NCBI RefSeq assembly: GCF_003363155.1
Contig: NZ_QRBE01000001.1
Span: 310,001 to 374,000, forward strand
Direction: 5' to 3'
DNA: 64,000 nt
From: Dyella monticola
GTDB taxonomy: Bacteria; Pseudomonadota; Gammaproteobacteria; Xanthomonadales; Rhodanobacteraceae
The position numbers were made by a program, and so were the translations under genes. The first letter of the stretch is position 1; each line of letters opens with the position of its first letter. Of the stretch, positions 8,961-18,330 are shown piece after piece. Below the pieces are notes generated by a model. That model was not told where the DNA came from. It worked only from the letters and a program-made list of their open reading frames with translations, and searched no databases.

Positions 8961-11084
8961 ATGGTTCACGCCACCACCACCGCAGGACATCTGGCGGCGT
9001 GGCAGTCACGGGCCGGCGCACTGGCCCCGGTACTGGCCGACGCGCTGACGGTGTGCGCGCAAAATGGCGTGAACGAGCGCGAATGCGGCGACGTGCTGGA
9101 TCTGTTAGCCATGCTCGGTTGCGATGCGCAGACCCAGGCTGCCACGCTGTGGTTCGAAATGGCGCGCGTGCATCCACTGGTGTGGGAACAGCGCGCCGCG
9201 TCGCTGCCCGACGAACTGCAACGCCTGGTGGCCGGCCAGATGGCCGCCGAGCGCGTGTGGGCGCTGCATGCGCAACGACCACCGCAGGGTGGTTCGGAAG
9301 GGTTGCGCCGGCTGTTGCTGGCAATCATCCGCGACGTGCGCGTGGTGTTCGTCTTGCTGTCACGTCAATTGGCGCGCATGCGTGCCGCCGGCACCTTGCC
9401 CGAGAATGAGCGTCAGGAACTGGCGCGGCTAACACGTGACATTCACGCGCCGCTCGCCAATCGGCTCGGCATCTGGCAACTGAAGTGGGAGCTGGAAGAC
9501 CTTGCCTTCCGCTACCTGCAACCGGATACCTACCGGCGCATCGCCACGTTGCTGGACGAGCGCCGCGCCGACCGCGAGAGCTTCATCCGCGAAGCCCTGG
9601 CCGAACTCGGCCAGGCATTACGCAATGCCGAGATCCAGGCCGATCTGGCCGGGCGTCCCAAGCACATCTATTCCATCTGGAAGAAGATGCAGCGCAAGGC
9701 CGTGGAGTTTTCCGATCTCTACGACATCCGAGCCGTGCGCATCCTGGTGAATTCCGTGTCGGACTGCTATGCCGCGCTCGGCATGGTGCATGCGCTGTGG
9801 CCGCATCTGCCCGGCGAGTTCGACGATTACGTGGCCCGTCCCAAGAGCAATGGCTATCGCTCGTTGCATACGGCGGTGATTGGCCCCCGCGGCAAAACGC
9901 TGGAAGTGCAGATCCGCACGCACGAGATGCATCGCGCCAACGAACTGGGCGTGGCTGCGCATTGGCGTTACAAGGAGGGCGGCAGCGGTGACGCAGATTT
10001 CGAAGCGAAAATCGCCTGGATGCGCAAACTGCTGGAGCCGCGCAACGACGACGGCGAACTGGCGGCGGAACTGCAGACCGAACTGCTTGAGGATCGTGTC
10101 TACGTGCTTACGCCCAAGGGCGAAGTGGTGGACCTACCGCACGGCGCTACCGTGCTCGACTTCGCCTATCACGTGCACACCGAGGTGGGGCATCGCTGCC
10201 GTGGGGCGAAGGTCAACGGACGCATCGTGCCGCTGACCCACCAGCCGCATAGCGGCGATCGCGTGGAAATCCTCACCACTAAATTCGCCGAACCTCGGCG
10301 CGACTGGCTTTCGGCGCATCACGGCTATCTGCATACCAGCCGCGCGCGTGACAAAGTGCGCGCATGGTTTCGGCGCAGTGCGCATGAAGCCAATCTCGCG
10401 GCCGGTCGCGCGTTGCTGGAACGCGAACTCAAGCGGCTGGCATTGCCGGAGGTGGATCTGAGCCGGCTGCCGGCGCAGTTGCATCTGCAAACGCAGGATG
10501 AATTGCTGATCAGCCTTGCGCTGGGCGAAATCAGCGTCGGGCAGGTGGCGCGGGTGCTGCAGGAGTCGCAACAACCGGCTGACCCCGTAGACGTACCCGC
10601 TACCGTCGCACGGCCCACGGTGTTCGATCACAGCGCCATCACGATCGAAGGCGTTGGCAATCTGCTCACGGTCCTGGCCAAGTGCTGCCAGCCACTGCCG
10701 GGCGACCCGGTGCGTGGTTTCATCACCCGCACGCGTGGGGTTTCCGTGCATCGCGCCAATTGCGTGAGCCTGGAGCGGCTCGCGCGTCGCGATCCGGATC
10801 GGGTGATCGAAGTCACCTGGGGCCATGCCGCCGCGCAGGCGTACGAGGTCACCATTCAGCTCAACGGTTATGATCGCAAGGGCTTGCAAAAGGATGTCGT
10901 AAGCGTCATCAGCAACGCCACGATCGGCATCATCGCCTCCTCCAGCCGGTTGTTTGCACGCACCGGCGAAGTCGAGATGCGCTACACCCTGCGCGTGCGC
11001 GATTTTGAACAGCTTTCCACCTTGCTTGACCGGTTGGCCGCGCTACCGAATGTGGTGGAGGCGCGAAGGGTGGGGGCAGGATAG
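8961..11084 (+). CDS. relA: GTP pyrophosphokinase RelA, (p)ppGpp synthetase
   Basis: This 707-residue enzyme transfers pyrophosphate from ATP to GTP/GDP on starved ribosomes. The N-terminal region (about 30-200) corresponds to the hydrolase domain but lacks the HDxxED signature, so it is a pseudo-hydrolase, as in monofunctional RelA. The synthetase domain has EFDD at 286-289, the acidic motif of RelA-type (not RXKD Rel-type) enzymes, and RPKSNGYRSLHT starting at 293. A TGS domain begins near 379, the conserved Cys pair is at 575-576, and an ACT domain occupies about 628-705. It stands alone between hrpA and a membrane protein gene; a separate SpoT is expected elsewhere to degrade ppGpp. Confidence 0.96.
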   Translation: MVHATTTAGHLAAWQSRAGALAPVLADALTVCAQNGVNERECGDVLDLLAMLGCDAQTQAATLWFEMARVHPLVWEQRAASLPDELQRLVAGQMAAERVWALHAQRPPQGGSEGLRRLLLAIIRDVRVVFVLLSRQLARMRAAGTLPENERQELARLTRDIHAPLANRLGIWQLKWELEDLAFRYLQPDTYRRIATLLDERRADRESFIREALAELGQALRNAEIQADLAGRPKHIYSIWKKMQRKAVEFSDLYDIRAVRILVNSVSDCYAALGMVHALWPHLPGEFDDYVARPKSNGYRSLHTAVIGPRGKTLEVQIRTHEMHRANELGVAAHWRYKEGGSGDADFEAKIAWMRKLLEPRNDDGELAAELQTELLEDRVYVLTPKGEVVDLPHGATVLDFAYHVHTEVGHRCRGAKVNGRIVPLTHQPHSGDRVEILTTKFAEPRRDWLSAHHGYLHTSRARDKVRAWFRRSAHEANLAAGRALLERELKRLALPEVDLSRLPAQLHLQTQDELLISLALGEISVGQVARVLQESQQPADPVDVPATVARPTVFDHSAITIEGVGNLLTVLAKCCQPLPGDPVRGFITRTRGVSVHRANCVSLERLARRDPDRVIEVTWGHAAAQAYEVTIQLNGYDRKGLQKDVVSVISNATIGIIASSSRLFARTGEVEMRYTLRVRDFEQLSTLLDRLAALPNVVEARRVGAG

Positions 11085-11222
11085 CGTTGCTTTTTGCGCC
11101 TTCCCCGCGTCCCGAAAGGGCGGTGGGAGCAAACGCACGATCCTGAACGCAACTTTTCACCCTCCGTCCGGGTCTCCCCTGCAATGCTAAGCTGATTGTC
11201 TTGACCTGCTAGCTCACGAGCC

Positions 11223-13010
11223 ATGAGCGGAAACCGCGACCTTAACGATCCGGGTTACAACGGCAACGGCCGTACCGAGCCCAGGCTGGGTAACCTGGAG
11301 CATCTGGATCGGCCGCAGGCGCCGCTGCCCGACGACGGCTTGCCGAAAATCCAGGTAGAGCCAGCCTATCGGCGCGGCACGTCGATGAACAGGCCGCCGG
11401 GCAAACGGTTCGGCTGGCTGATGCCGGTCTTGATCGTCGTGCTGCTCGCGGCCATCGGTGGCTTGTGGTTCAACCAGGGCCGCCTGCGCAGTTTGGTGCC
11501 GCGCACGGATTTCGACGATGTGCTGCATCGCGCGCAGGTGGCACTCCAAGCCGGGCATCTGGATGGCACCGACGGCACCAGCGCACGCGAATTGTTCGAA
11601 GCGGCGCGCGCACTCGAGCCGGACAACGATGCCGCACGGCAAGGCCTTAACGATGTCGGCCGCGCCGAAGTCGCGCGCGCGGATGCCGCCTTGCAGGCAG
11701 GCAACATCGACGTCGCCACGGAGGCGCTGACCAACGCGCGCGAACTGCTTGGCGGCGGTAGCGATATTGATCGCCTTACCCAGGCCATCGCCAAGGCGCA
11801 GATATCCTCGGGCGACACCGACACGGTGATCGCCCAGGCCCAGCAGGCGCTCACTGCCGGCAGGCTGGATGGGCCCGATGGTGCCGCGACGCTCTACCAG
11901 CGCGTGCTGACCGCCGAACCGGATAACGCCGTTGCACGCCATGGCATGGATCAGGTGGGCGACGCGATGGCCGCGCAGATTCAAAAAGCCTTGAACGCCA
12001 ATGACGTCGTTGCAGCATCGTCGGCTATCGACCGGCTGGCGACATTGCTGCCCAATTACGCGCAACTGCCCACGCTGCGCGCATCGCTGTCCGCGTTGCA
12101 GGCGCAGGCGAGCAGTACATTGAACGACGCGATCAACCAAGGCAACGACGCCCTGCGCGCCGGAAATATCGCCGGCGATGGCAATGACACCGCGCTCGCT
12201 CATTTCAAGGCGGCATTGGCCATCGATCCCAACAATGCGCAAGCGAAGGCAGGCCTTGGACAGGTCGCGCAGGCGCTGGTGGTGCAGGCCAATGCAGCCA
12301 TCGACGCTGGCGATGCCGATCATGCGCGGCAATTGCTGGACGAGGCCGCTCCGCTTGCGCCTCAATCGGCGGATTTGATCGCCGCGCGCGCACGCTTGAA
12401 CCAGGCGCCCGCGCCGAATCAGCCACCTGCCCAGAATCAGACGCCCGTGCAGAACCAGGCGACGGCAAGCATCCATCCGGCGACGGTGCCACAAGCACCC
12501 GTCAATGCCGCGGCGAGCAATGCGAACGAGGACGACAACGCAGCGCCGCCACCCACGCAACTGACGGGACAACAGCAAGTGCAGATCGCCGACATGGTCA
12601 GTCGTGCTCGGCAAGCAGCGCTACGTGGAGACATCATGTCGCCGCCCGGCAACTGTGCATACGACCTTTATCGCGGTGCGCTCGCCATCGACGGCAACGA
12701 TCAGGAAGCACTGGCGGGTTTGCAGGGCCTGCCCGGACTGGTGCAGCAGCAATTCAATCAGGCGCTGCGCGATGGCAACTTGCACAAGGCCGGCAGCCTG
12801 CTCGATGCGCTGGACAACCTCGCACCGGGCGATGCGGCGTTGTCGATCTCGCGCCAGCGCCTGGCCGGTGCATGGCTCGATCAGGCCGAGCAGCAATTGG
12901 ACAGTGGCGATCGCAACAATGCCGCCTCATCCCTGGAGCAGGGCCGCAACCTGCTGCCTGACGATCCGCGTGTACGCGAACTGAGCGCGCGCATGCAGGG
13001 CGTTCGATGA
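11223..13010 (+). CDS. Inner-membrane protein with four tandem TPR-like repeat units
   Basis: I do not recognise a named family. The 595-residue product has a polar N-terminus, one transmembrane helix at about 64-83 and a long periplasmic part, so it is predicted N-in/C-out. The periplasmic part contains four copies of an approximately 100-residue helical unit, starting near nucleotides 11520, 11827, 12119 and 12595. The unit pattern is A-L-x-A-G-x-L-D-G...A-L-A-x-x-P-x-N-x-x-A-x-x-G-L. A Pro/Asn/Gln linker with repeated NQxP motifs (about residues 397-425) separates units 3 and 4. Its stop overlaps the ATG of the next gene (ATGA), so the two are coupled. With PBP1B and a TPR lipoprotein downstream, a role in envelope assembly is plausible but unproven. 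Confidence 0.75.
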   Translation: MSGNRDLNDPGYNGNGRTEPRLGNLEHLDRPQAPLPDDGLPKIQVEPAYRRGTSMNRPPGKRFGWLMPVLIVVLLAAIGGLWFNQGRLRSLVPRTDFDDVLHRAQVALQAGHLDGTDGTSARELFEAARALEPDNDAARQGLNDVGRAEVARADAALQAGNIDVATEALTNARELLGGGSDIDRLTQAIAKAQISSGDTDTVIAQAQQALTAGRLDGPDGAATLYQRVLTAEPDNAVARHGMDQVGDAMAAQIQKALNANDVVAASSAIDRLATLLPNYAQLPTLRASLSALQAQASSTLNDAINQGNDALRAGNIAGDGNDTALAHFKAALAIDPNNAQAKAGLGQVAQALVVQANAAIDAGDADHARQLLDEAAPLAPQSADLIAARARLNQAPAPNQPPAQNQTPVQNQATASIHPATVPQAPVNAAASNANEDDNAAPPPTQLTGQQQVQIADMVSRARQAALRGDIMSPPGNCAYDLYRGALAIDGNDQEALAGLQGLPGLVQQQFNQALRDGNLHKAGSLLDALDNLAPGDAALSISRQRLAGAWLDQAEQQLDSGDRNNAASSLEQGRNLLPDDPRVRELSARMQGVR

Positions 13011-13873
13011 CGGTAGTGGTGTTTGGCGGCAGCAGCCAGATCGGGCATTACCTGCTGCCGCAATTGGCCACACGCGATGAGCCGGTGGTGGCGGTAAGTC
13101 GCACCATACGTGTGTCGCATCCTTCGGTCACATGGCTGACCGGGCGTCTTCCCGATGACGTGCCTGCGCTTAACGATGTGTCGGCCATTTTCAACTTCGG
13201 TCCATTGCAGCCGTTCGCCGATTGGCTGCATCGGTGCGATGTGCCGCTCGCGCCGCGCGTGATCGTCACCAGCTCGATGAGCGCGCAAAGCAAGCGCGCT
13301 TCGGAAGTCGCGTGGGAGCGGGAGCTTTCCCAACAGCTGCGCGATGGCGAGGCGGCCGTGATCGACGCCTGCGCAAAACATGGTTGTGCGTGGACGATCC
13401 TGCGGCCGACACTGATCTATGGCATCGGCCTGGATAAGAGCCTCACGCCGATCGCACGCCGCGCCATGCGGATGCACGTCTTTCCGTTACCGGCCGGTCA
13501 TGGCCTGCGCCAGCCGGTGCATGCGCAAGACCTCGCCCATGCCGCGCTGGCGGCGCTGGATAACGCGGCGTCGGCCGAAAAGATCCTGGCGATCGGAGGC
13601 GGTGAGCGATTGCCGGTCAGGGAGATGTTCGCGCGCGTGCGGCGCAGCTTGCCGGTGGAGACGTTGCCGCTGCCGTTGCCTGCGTGGCTGCTACGGTTGG
13701 CGCGTGGCAGCGTGGGGCGGTTGCGTGGACCGCTCAGCCGGCTGGAAACCGATCTCATCGCCGACAATACCGAATTGACCCAGCTTCTGGGCGTGCAGCC
13801 GCGACCGTTCCGCCCGGATCCGGAATGTTGGGGACTTAATGCTCCCGCTCTTGCAGAGAAGGAGGCGCGGTGA
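13007..13873 (+). CDS. NAD(P)-dependent SDR-family oxidoreductase/epimerase
   Basis: This is a 288-residue Rossmann protein whose nucleotide-binding turn FGGSSQIG lies at the extreme N-terminus. TSSMSAQSKRASE and LRPTLIYGIG follow, as in extended SDRs. The classical catalytic YxxxK is not evident, so this is an atypical extended member and its substrate is unknown. It shares an ATGA overlap with the preceding repeat membrane protein and precedes the PBP1B gene. Family assignment is good; function is open. Confidence 0.8.
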   Translation: MTVVVFGGSSQIGHYLLPQLATRDEPVVAVSRTIRVSHPSVTWLTGRLPDDVPALNDVSAIFNFGPLQPFADWLHRCDVPLAPRVIVTSSMSAQSKRASEVAWERELSQQLRDGEAAVIDACAKHGCAWTILRPTLIYGIGLDKSLTPIARRAMRMHVFPLPAGHGLRQPVHAQDLAHAALAALDNAASAEKILAIGGGERLPVREMFARVRRSLPVETLPLPLPAWLLRLARGSVGRLRGPLSRLETDLIADNTELTQLLGVQPRPFRPDPECWGLNAPALAEKEAR

Positions 13874-13948
13874 GGCGACACGGCGTGCGCCTGGTCAATT
13901 GCCCGTGCAAAAGCTCCGCGCTGCCTGTGTCGTGCCATCTCTGGCAGG

Positions 13949-16369
13949 GTGGCATTCATCGCGCCGCGGGGTGCCGCACCCTATGATCGGCCCCTGTTGA
14001 GCCGACCTTCCTTCTACTGGACACCCGCCACGTTGGACTTCCTGAGCCGAATTCGATCGATCGCCAGTGCGTGCTGGCCCTGGCTACGCATACCGTTCTG
14101 GATCTGCACGGGTCTGTTTTTCGGCTTCCTGCTGCCGTATTCGCTGATTCTCAACAAGCGGGTGCAGGACCGTTTCAACGACCTGGTTTTCGCCGTACCC
14201 ACGCGCGTCTACTCCCAGCCATTGCGGCTGGCCCCAGGCGTGCCGATGAATCCGGCGACGCTGGAGGTGGAGCTCACCTTCTCCGGCTACGTCAGCGATG
14301 GTCATGGCGATGTACCCGGAAGCTGGGCAAAGCACGGCAGCGCTTATTTCATTTCCTCCCGTGGCTACGCCGGCCCGGATGGCGGGGAACTGCCCAAGCG
14401 TATTCGCGTGTCAGTGGGCGACGGTGTGGTGCAATCGGTGACCGACCTGGGAACAGGTAAGGTGCTCAAGGAAACGCATCTTGATCCAGGCCGCATCGCC
14501 ACAGTCTACGGCGCCACGCAGGAAGACCGCAGTTACGTGCAGCTGAGCGACGTACCGCCGCTGCTCATTTCGGGCCTGCAGGCGGTGGAGGATCGCGACT
14601 TCAAGCATCACATCGGCGTCGATTTCACCGCCATTGTTCGCGCGGCGCTTGCCGACTTGCGTGCCGGCCACACCGTGCAGGGTGCTTCCACGCTCACGCA
14701 GCAGCTGGTGCGCAATCTGTTCCTCAATCGCGAACAGACCATGGGCCGCAAGTTGAATGAAGCGCTGATGTCGATTTTGCTGGAAATGCACTACAGCAAA
14801 GCGCGCATCCTGGAGGCGTACATCAACGAGGTGTTCCTCGGCCAGCAGGGCAGCCAGGCCGTGCACGGTTTTGCCGCCGCCTCGCAGTTTTATTTCGGGC
14901 GTCGACTGGAATATCTGCGCCCGCAAGAGATCGCGTTGCTGGTCGGTCTGGTCAAGGGACCAAGTCAGCTCGATCCGCGTCGCTATCCTGATCGTGCGCT
15001 GGCGCGTCGCAACCTGGTGCTTGATCAATTCGCCACGACCGGCCTGATCACACCGGAGCAGGCGCGTGCAGCGCAGGCCATGCCGCTGGGGGTGATTGCA
15101 GACGGCCAGTTGCCGCATAACCGTTTCCCGGCCTTCATGGAGCTGGTGCGTCAGCAGATCACCAACGATTTCGACGAGGACACCCTCAGGCAGGGCAATC
15201 TTTCCATCTTCACCACGCTCGATCCGGCCACGCAGCTTTATACCGAGCAGGCGGTCGCCACGGCGATCCAGAATCTTGGCAAACGCGCCGATGCCACCCA
15301 GGGCGCCGCCGTCGTCACCGATTCCAAGACCGGCAGTGTGCTGGCGGTGGTCGGCAGCAAGTTCGCCGGCGATCAAGGCTTCAATCGTGCGTTGGATGCG
15401 CAGCGGCCGATCGGTTCCACCATCAAGCCGTTCGTCTATCTGGTCGCCCTGACCAATCCGGAGCGCTGGAATCTCGCCACGCAACTGGATGATTCGCCGG
15501 TCAGCATGAAACAGCCCGACGGTACTTGGTGGACGCCGCACAACGACGACAACCAGAGCCACGGCATGGTGCCGATGGTGGATGCGCTGGCCAATTCGTG
15601 GAACCTCGCCACCATTCACATGGGGCTCGAGGTGGGCCTGCCGCGCATCAAGGCGTTTCTCGATTCCTTTGGTCTGACCACCGTGCAACCCGGTCCGTCG
15701 CTGCTGATCGGTGCCATTGATCTGGCGCCAATCCAGGTGGCGCAGCTCTACCAATACCTCGCCTCCGATGGACACGCCTTGCCGCTACTGGCGGTAAGCG
15801 GCGTGGTCGATGGCAATGGTCACACCATCAAGCGTTATGAGGTGGAAGCCGGCAAGGGTGAGTACCAGCCCGCGGTCCGTCTGGTGACCTGGGCGATGCA
15901 GCAGGTCACCACGTACGGCACGGCGCACGCGCTGGGCGATTCCAGCCTGGCGCGGCTGCATACGGCCGGCAAGACCGGCACCAGCAACGATTTGCGCGAC
16001 AGCTGGTTTGCCGGTTTCACCGGCGATCGCCTGGCGGTGTTCTGGATGGGGCGCGACGACAACAAGCCCAGCCACCTGTTCGGCGCCACCGGTGCCCTGC
16101 GCGGGTGGCAGGAACTGTTCCGCAAATTGCCTACGTTGCCATTGTCGGCAGCGCCGGGCGATGGGCTGGAAATGGCCTGGATCAATCCTGCCGACGGTCG
16201 CCGTAGCGACCCGGCCTGCGCCGGGGCCAAGCAGGTGCCGGTGATTGCCGGTTCCGTGTCGACCGATTCGGAAGGGTGTTTCTGGCAAAAGGTCGGTAAT
16301 CTATTTGGATCCGGCCAGAGCGCTTCGCAGCCCTCGGGCACCACGTCCAACACCAGCAGCCAACCATAG
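13949..16369 (+). CDS. mrcB: Penicillin-binding protein 1B, bifunctional glycosyltransferase/transpeptidase
   Basis: This 806-residue class A PBP polymerises and cross-links peptidoglycan in the periplasm. A single membrane helix lies at about residues 48-70, followed by a UB2H-like region. The glycosyltransferase (GT51) domain has the catalytic E214 in EDRDFKHHIG and the motif GASTLTQQLVRN. The transpeptidase domain has the nucleophile S490 in GSTIKP, SWN at 550-552 and KTG at 675-677. The start is uncertain: the frame opens with GTG at 13949 without a well-spaced ribosome site, and TTG at 13997 is an alternative that would shorten the cytoplasmic tail. A lipoprotein gene follows after 2 bases, suggesting an operon; in E. 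coli the partner LpoB is also a lipoprotein, but this one is not recognisably LpoB. Confidence 0.95.
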   Translation: MAFIAPRGAAPYDRPLLSRPSFYWTPATLDFLSRIRSIASACWPWLRIPFWICTGLFFGFLLPYSLILNKRVQDRFNDLVFAVPTRVYSQPLRLAPGVPMNPATLEVELTFSGYVSDGHGDVPGSWAKHGSAYFISSRGYAGPDGGELPKRIRVSVGDGVVQSVTDLGTGKVLKETHLDPGRIATVYGATQEDRSYVQLSDVPPLLISGLQAVEDRDFKHHIGVDFTAIVRAALADLRAGHTVQGASTLTQQLVRNLFLNREQTMGRKLNEALMSILLEMHYSKARILEAYINEVFLGQQGSQAVHGFAAASQFYFGRRLEYLRPQEIALLVGLVKGPSQLDPRRYPDRALARRNLVLDQFATTGLITPEQARAAQAMPLGVIADGQLPHNRFPAFMELVRQQITNDFDEDTLRQGNLSIFTTLDPATQLYTEQAVATAIQNLGKRADATQGAAVVTDSKTGSVLAVVGSKFAGDQGFNRALDAQRPIGSTIKPFVYLVALTNPERWNLATQLDDSPVSMKQPDGTWWTPHNDDNQSHGMVPMVDALANSWNLATIHMGLEVGLPRIKAFLDSFGLTTVQPGPSLLIGAIDLAPIQVAQLYQYLASDGHALPLLAVSGVVDGNGHTIKRYEVEAGKGEYQPAVRLVTWAMQQVTTYGTAHALGDSSLARLHTAGKTGTSNDLRDSWFAGFTGDRLAVFWMGRDDNKPSHLFGATGALRGWQELFRKLPTLPLSAAPGDGLEMAWINPADGRRSDPACAGAKQVPVIAGSVSTDSEGCFWQKVGNLFGSGQSASQPSGTTSNTSSQP

Positions 16370-16371
16370 CC

Positions 16372-16908
16372 ATGCCGCATCGCGCATTTCGTCTTCGTCA
16401 TCCTTTTGCGCCCGCCGTGCTCGCGGGCATCCTGCTCGCCGCTTGTGCGCAGCCCGCACCCGAGGCGCCCAGGCCTGCGCCGGGAAAAACCAACGTGGCG
16501 ATGGTAGATGCCATCCGCGCCGCCGGTGAACGCGACAAATCGGTGATCAACGTGCACCCATTGAGCGACCCGGGCGTGACTGCCTTGCAGGACGCCGCGC
16601 GCGCGGATGAGCGCAACGGCCAATATCAGGCTGCCGCCGACAAGTTGGACATGGCACTCAAGCGCGTACCCGACGCGCCGGATGTCCTGCAAGAGCGCGC
16701 CGAGGTCGCCATCTATATGGGTGACTATCAGCTCGCCGAAAAACTCTCGCAGCAATCGTGGAACCTCGGTTCCAAGCAAGGTCCGCTGTGCGCGCGCAAT
16801 TGGCAGACCATGGTGGAGATTCGCCTGCACGCCAACGACCAGGCTGGCGCGGCTAGCGCGAGCAAATCGGTCGGCGAATGCCATGAAGCGGGCATCCAGC
16901 GTCTCTGA
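16372..16908 (+). CDS. TPR-like lipoprotein downstream of PBP1B
   Basis: The 178-residue product has a signal sequence ending in the lipobox LLAAC, so the mature protein is lipidated. The second residue after the cysteine is not Asp, which favours sorting to the outer membrane. The C-terminal half contains about two helix-turn-helix pairs resembling TPRs (YQAAADKLDMALKRVPDAP, then YQLAEKLSQQSW). It begins 2 bases after the PBP1B stop and ends 9 bases before tyrA, so it is cotranscribed. Location next to PBP1B suggests an accessory cell-wall role; this is inference from context. Confidence 0.8.
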   Translation: MPHRAFRLRHPFAPAVLAGILLAACAQPAPEAPRPAPGKTNVAMVDAIRAAGERDKSVINVHPLSDPGVTALQDAARADERNGQYQAAADKLDMALKRVPDAPDVLQERAEVAIYMGDYQLAEKLSQQSWNLGSKQGPLCARNWQTMVEIRLHANDQAGAASASKSVGECHEAGIQRL

Positions 16909-16917
16909 TCGTTATCG

Positions 16918-18063
16918 ATGAACTACGCCAAGCCAAGGATCGGTCTCGTCGGCAGCCAGGGATCTTACGGGCGCTGGCTGCGTCATTTCTTTGAAGCACG
17001 CATGGGTCTGGAGGTCTTCGGCCGTGATCCAAGCGGCGAAACGGTGCTGTCGGAACGCGCACTGATCGAAGCGGTCGACGTGCTGATCTTCTGCGCACCG
17101 ATCCGCCAGACGCCTGCCGTCATCCAGCACTACGTCAAACATGCCGCTGGCATCGAACGCAAACAGCTCTGGATGGATATTACTTCCATCAAAGTGGTGC
17201 CGGTAGCGGCGATGCTTGCTTCGCAAGCACAAGTGGTGGGCTTGCATCCGATGAGTGCCGCACCCAAGTCGCCTACGTTGCGCGGCCGCGCCATGGTGGT
17301 GTGCCAGGCGCGTCTGGATACGTGGCGTCCATGGTTCGAGCAGTTTCTTGCCGCAACGGAAGCCGACTGTGTGCACGCCGATGCCGATCAGCACGATCGC
17401 ATCATGGCGTTGGTGCAAGGCATGGTGCATGCCACGCACATGGCGCAAGGTGCGGTATTGCGTGAGCTGGCGCCCGCGGTGGGCGGCCTGGAGGGCATTC
17501 GTCCTTTCAGCTCGGTGGGTTACGAACTGGATAGCGCGGTAACGCGGCGCATTCTTGCCAGCAATCCGGCCATCTATCAGGACATCCAATTCGAAAATCC
17601 GTACGTTGAGCCGATGCTGGAGCGCCTGGCGGTGCATGTGGGTGCGCTGTGCGAACTCGTGCGCAGCGGCCATGACACCGCCCGGCAGCAGTTGCGCGAG
17701 AAATTGCTCGATAAAAGCCGGGTCTATGTTGGTGAACAGGCATTGGCCGAGGGCAGCTATGCGTTCGAACGTCTCGGCTATCTGCTTGCCGATTTGCGCG
17801 AGCCACGCTACATCAGCGTGTTCCTGCCACTGGATCGGCCCGGATCGTTGCGCGCACTGTTGTCCGCGTTCGAACAGCGCGGGGTCAATCTCGATTCCAT
17901 CCATTCCTCACGCAGCGCGGAAGGTGAGTTGTTGTTTCGCATGGGTCTGAGCAGAGATTGCGATGCGGACGCTTTGCGTGATGCGATGCTCGCTATCGAG
18001 CGCGATGGTATTGGCCGCGTGGTGGAAGCGGCGGGTGTGGACGTGTCTTCCGTAAATCCGTGA
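16918..18063 (+). CDS. tyrA: Prephenate dehydrogenase with C-terminal ACT domain
   Basis: This 381-residue enzyme converts prephenate to 4-hydroxyphenylpyruvate for tyrosine synthesis. It has an N-terminal NAD-binding Rossmann fold (IGLVGSQGSYGRW at 8-20), the conserved HPMSA motif in the active-site region, an all-helical dimerisation domain, and an ACT domain from about residue 297 (ISVFLPLDRPGSLRALLSAF) that probably mediates feedback control by tyrosine. There is no chorismate mutase domain, unlike the enteric fusion. It is the last gene of the run beginning at 11223; a small hairpin follows at 18124-18142. Confidence 0.9.
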   Translation: MNYAKPRIGLVGSQGSYGRWLRHFFEARMGLEVFGRDPSGETVLSERALIEAVDVLIFCAPIRQTPAVIQHYVKHAAGIERKQLWMDITSIKVVPVAAMLASQAQVVGLHPMSAAPKSPTLRGRAMVVCQARLDTWRPWFEQFLAATEADCVHADADQHDRIMALVQGMVHATHMAQGAVLRELAPAVGGLEGIRPFSSVGYELDSAVTRRILASNPAIYQDIQFENPYVEPMLERLAVHVGALCELVRSGHDTARQQLREKLLDKSRVYVGEQALAEGSYAFERLGYLLADLREPRYISVFLPLDRPGSLRALLSAFEQRGVNLDSIHSSRSAEGELLFRMGLSRDCDADALRDAMLAIERDGIGRVVEAAGVDVSSVNP

Positions 18064-18123
18064 GTCGTATCCGCCCTGATAAGCGGGACACGTGGTCCAT
18101 CCAAAGGCATTACGAGACAAACA

Positions 18124-18142
18124 CCGCTGCATAACGCAGCGG
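18124..18142 (+). terminator. Hairpin downstream of tyrA, weak terminator candidate
   Basis: CCGCTGC-ATAAC-GCAGCGG forms a perfect 7-base-pair stem with a 5-base loop. No real T tract follows (only scattered Ts), so intrinsic termination is uncertain. Confidence 0.35.
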
Positions 18143-18330
18143 CGTCCATAACTTTGTTGCTTTGGGTGCGCGCGTGAGTGTTTTTGCCGTGTTGCCTGAA
18201 GTTATCTGCGGTACGTTCGTCGATCGCAGCAGGGCTTTGTTTCAGCGTTTTCATGACCGTGTTTGTCGCGTTGCCGCCATTCGGCGCAAAGGCGCGGCGG
18301 CAGCCTTTCCTCATCGACAGGAGATATGTC

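Noticed and set aside
14411-15775. 454-residue open frame opposite the PBP1B gene
   Set aside because: Overlaps all catalytic motifs of PBP1B; shadow frame.
18178-18330. N-terminal 51-residue extension of the secreted six-cysteine protein
   Set aside because: No ribosome site at the upstream codon, while ATG 18331 has ACAGGAG and begins a clean signal peptide.
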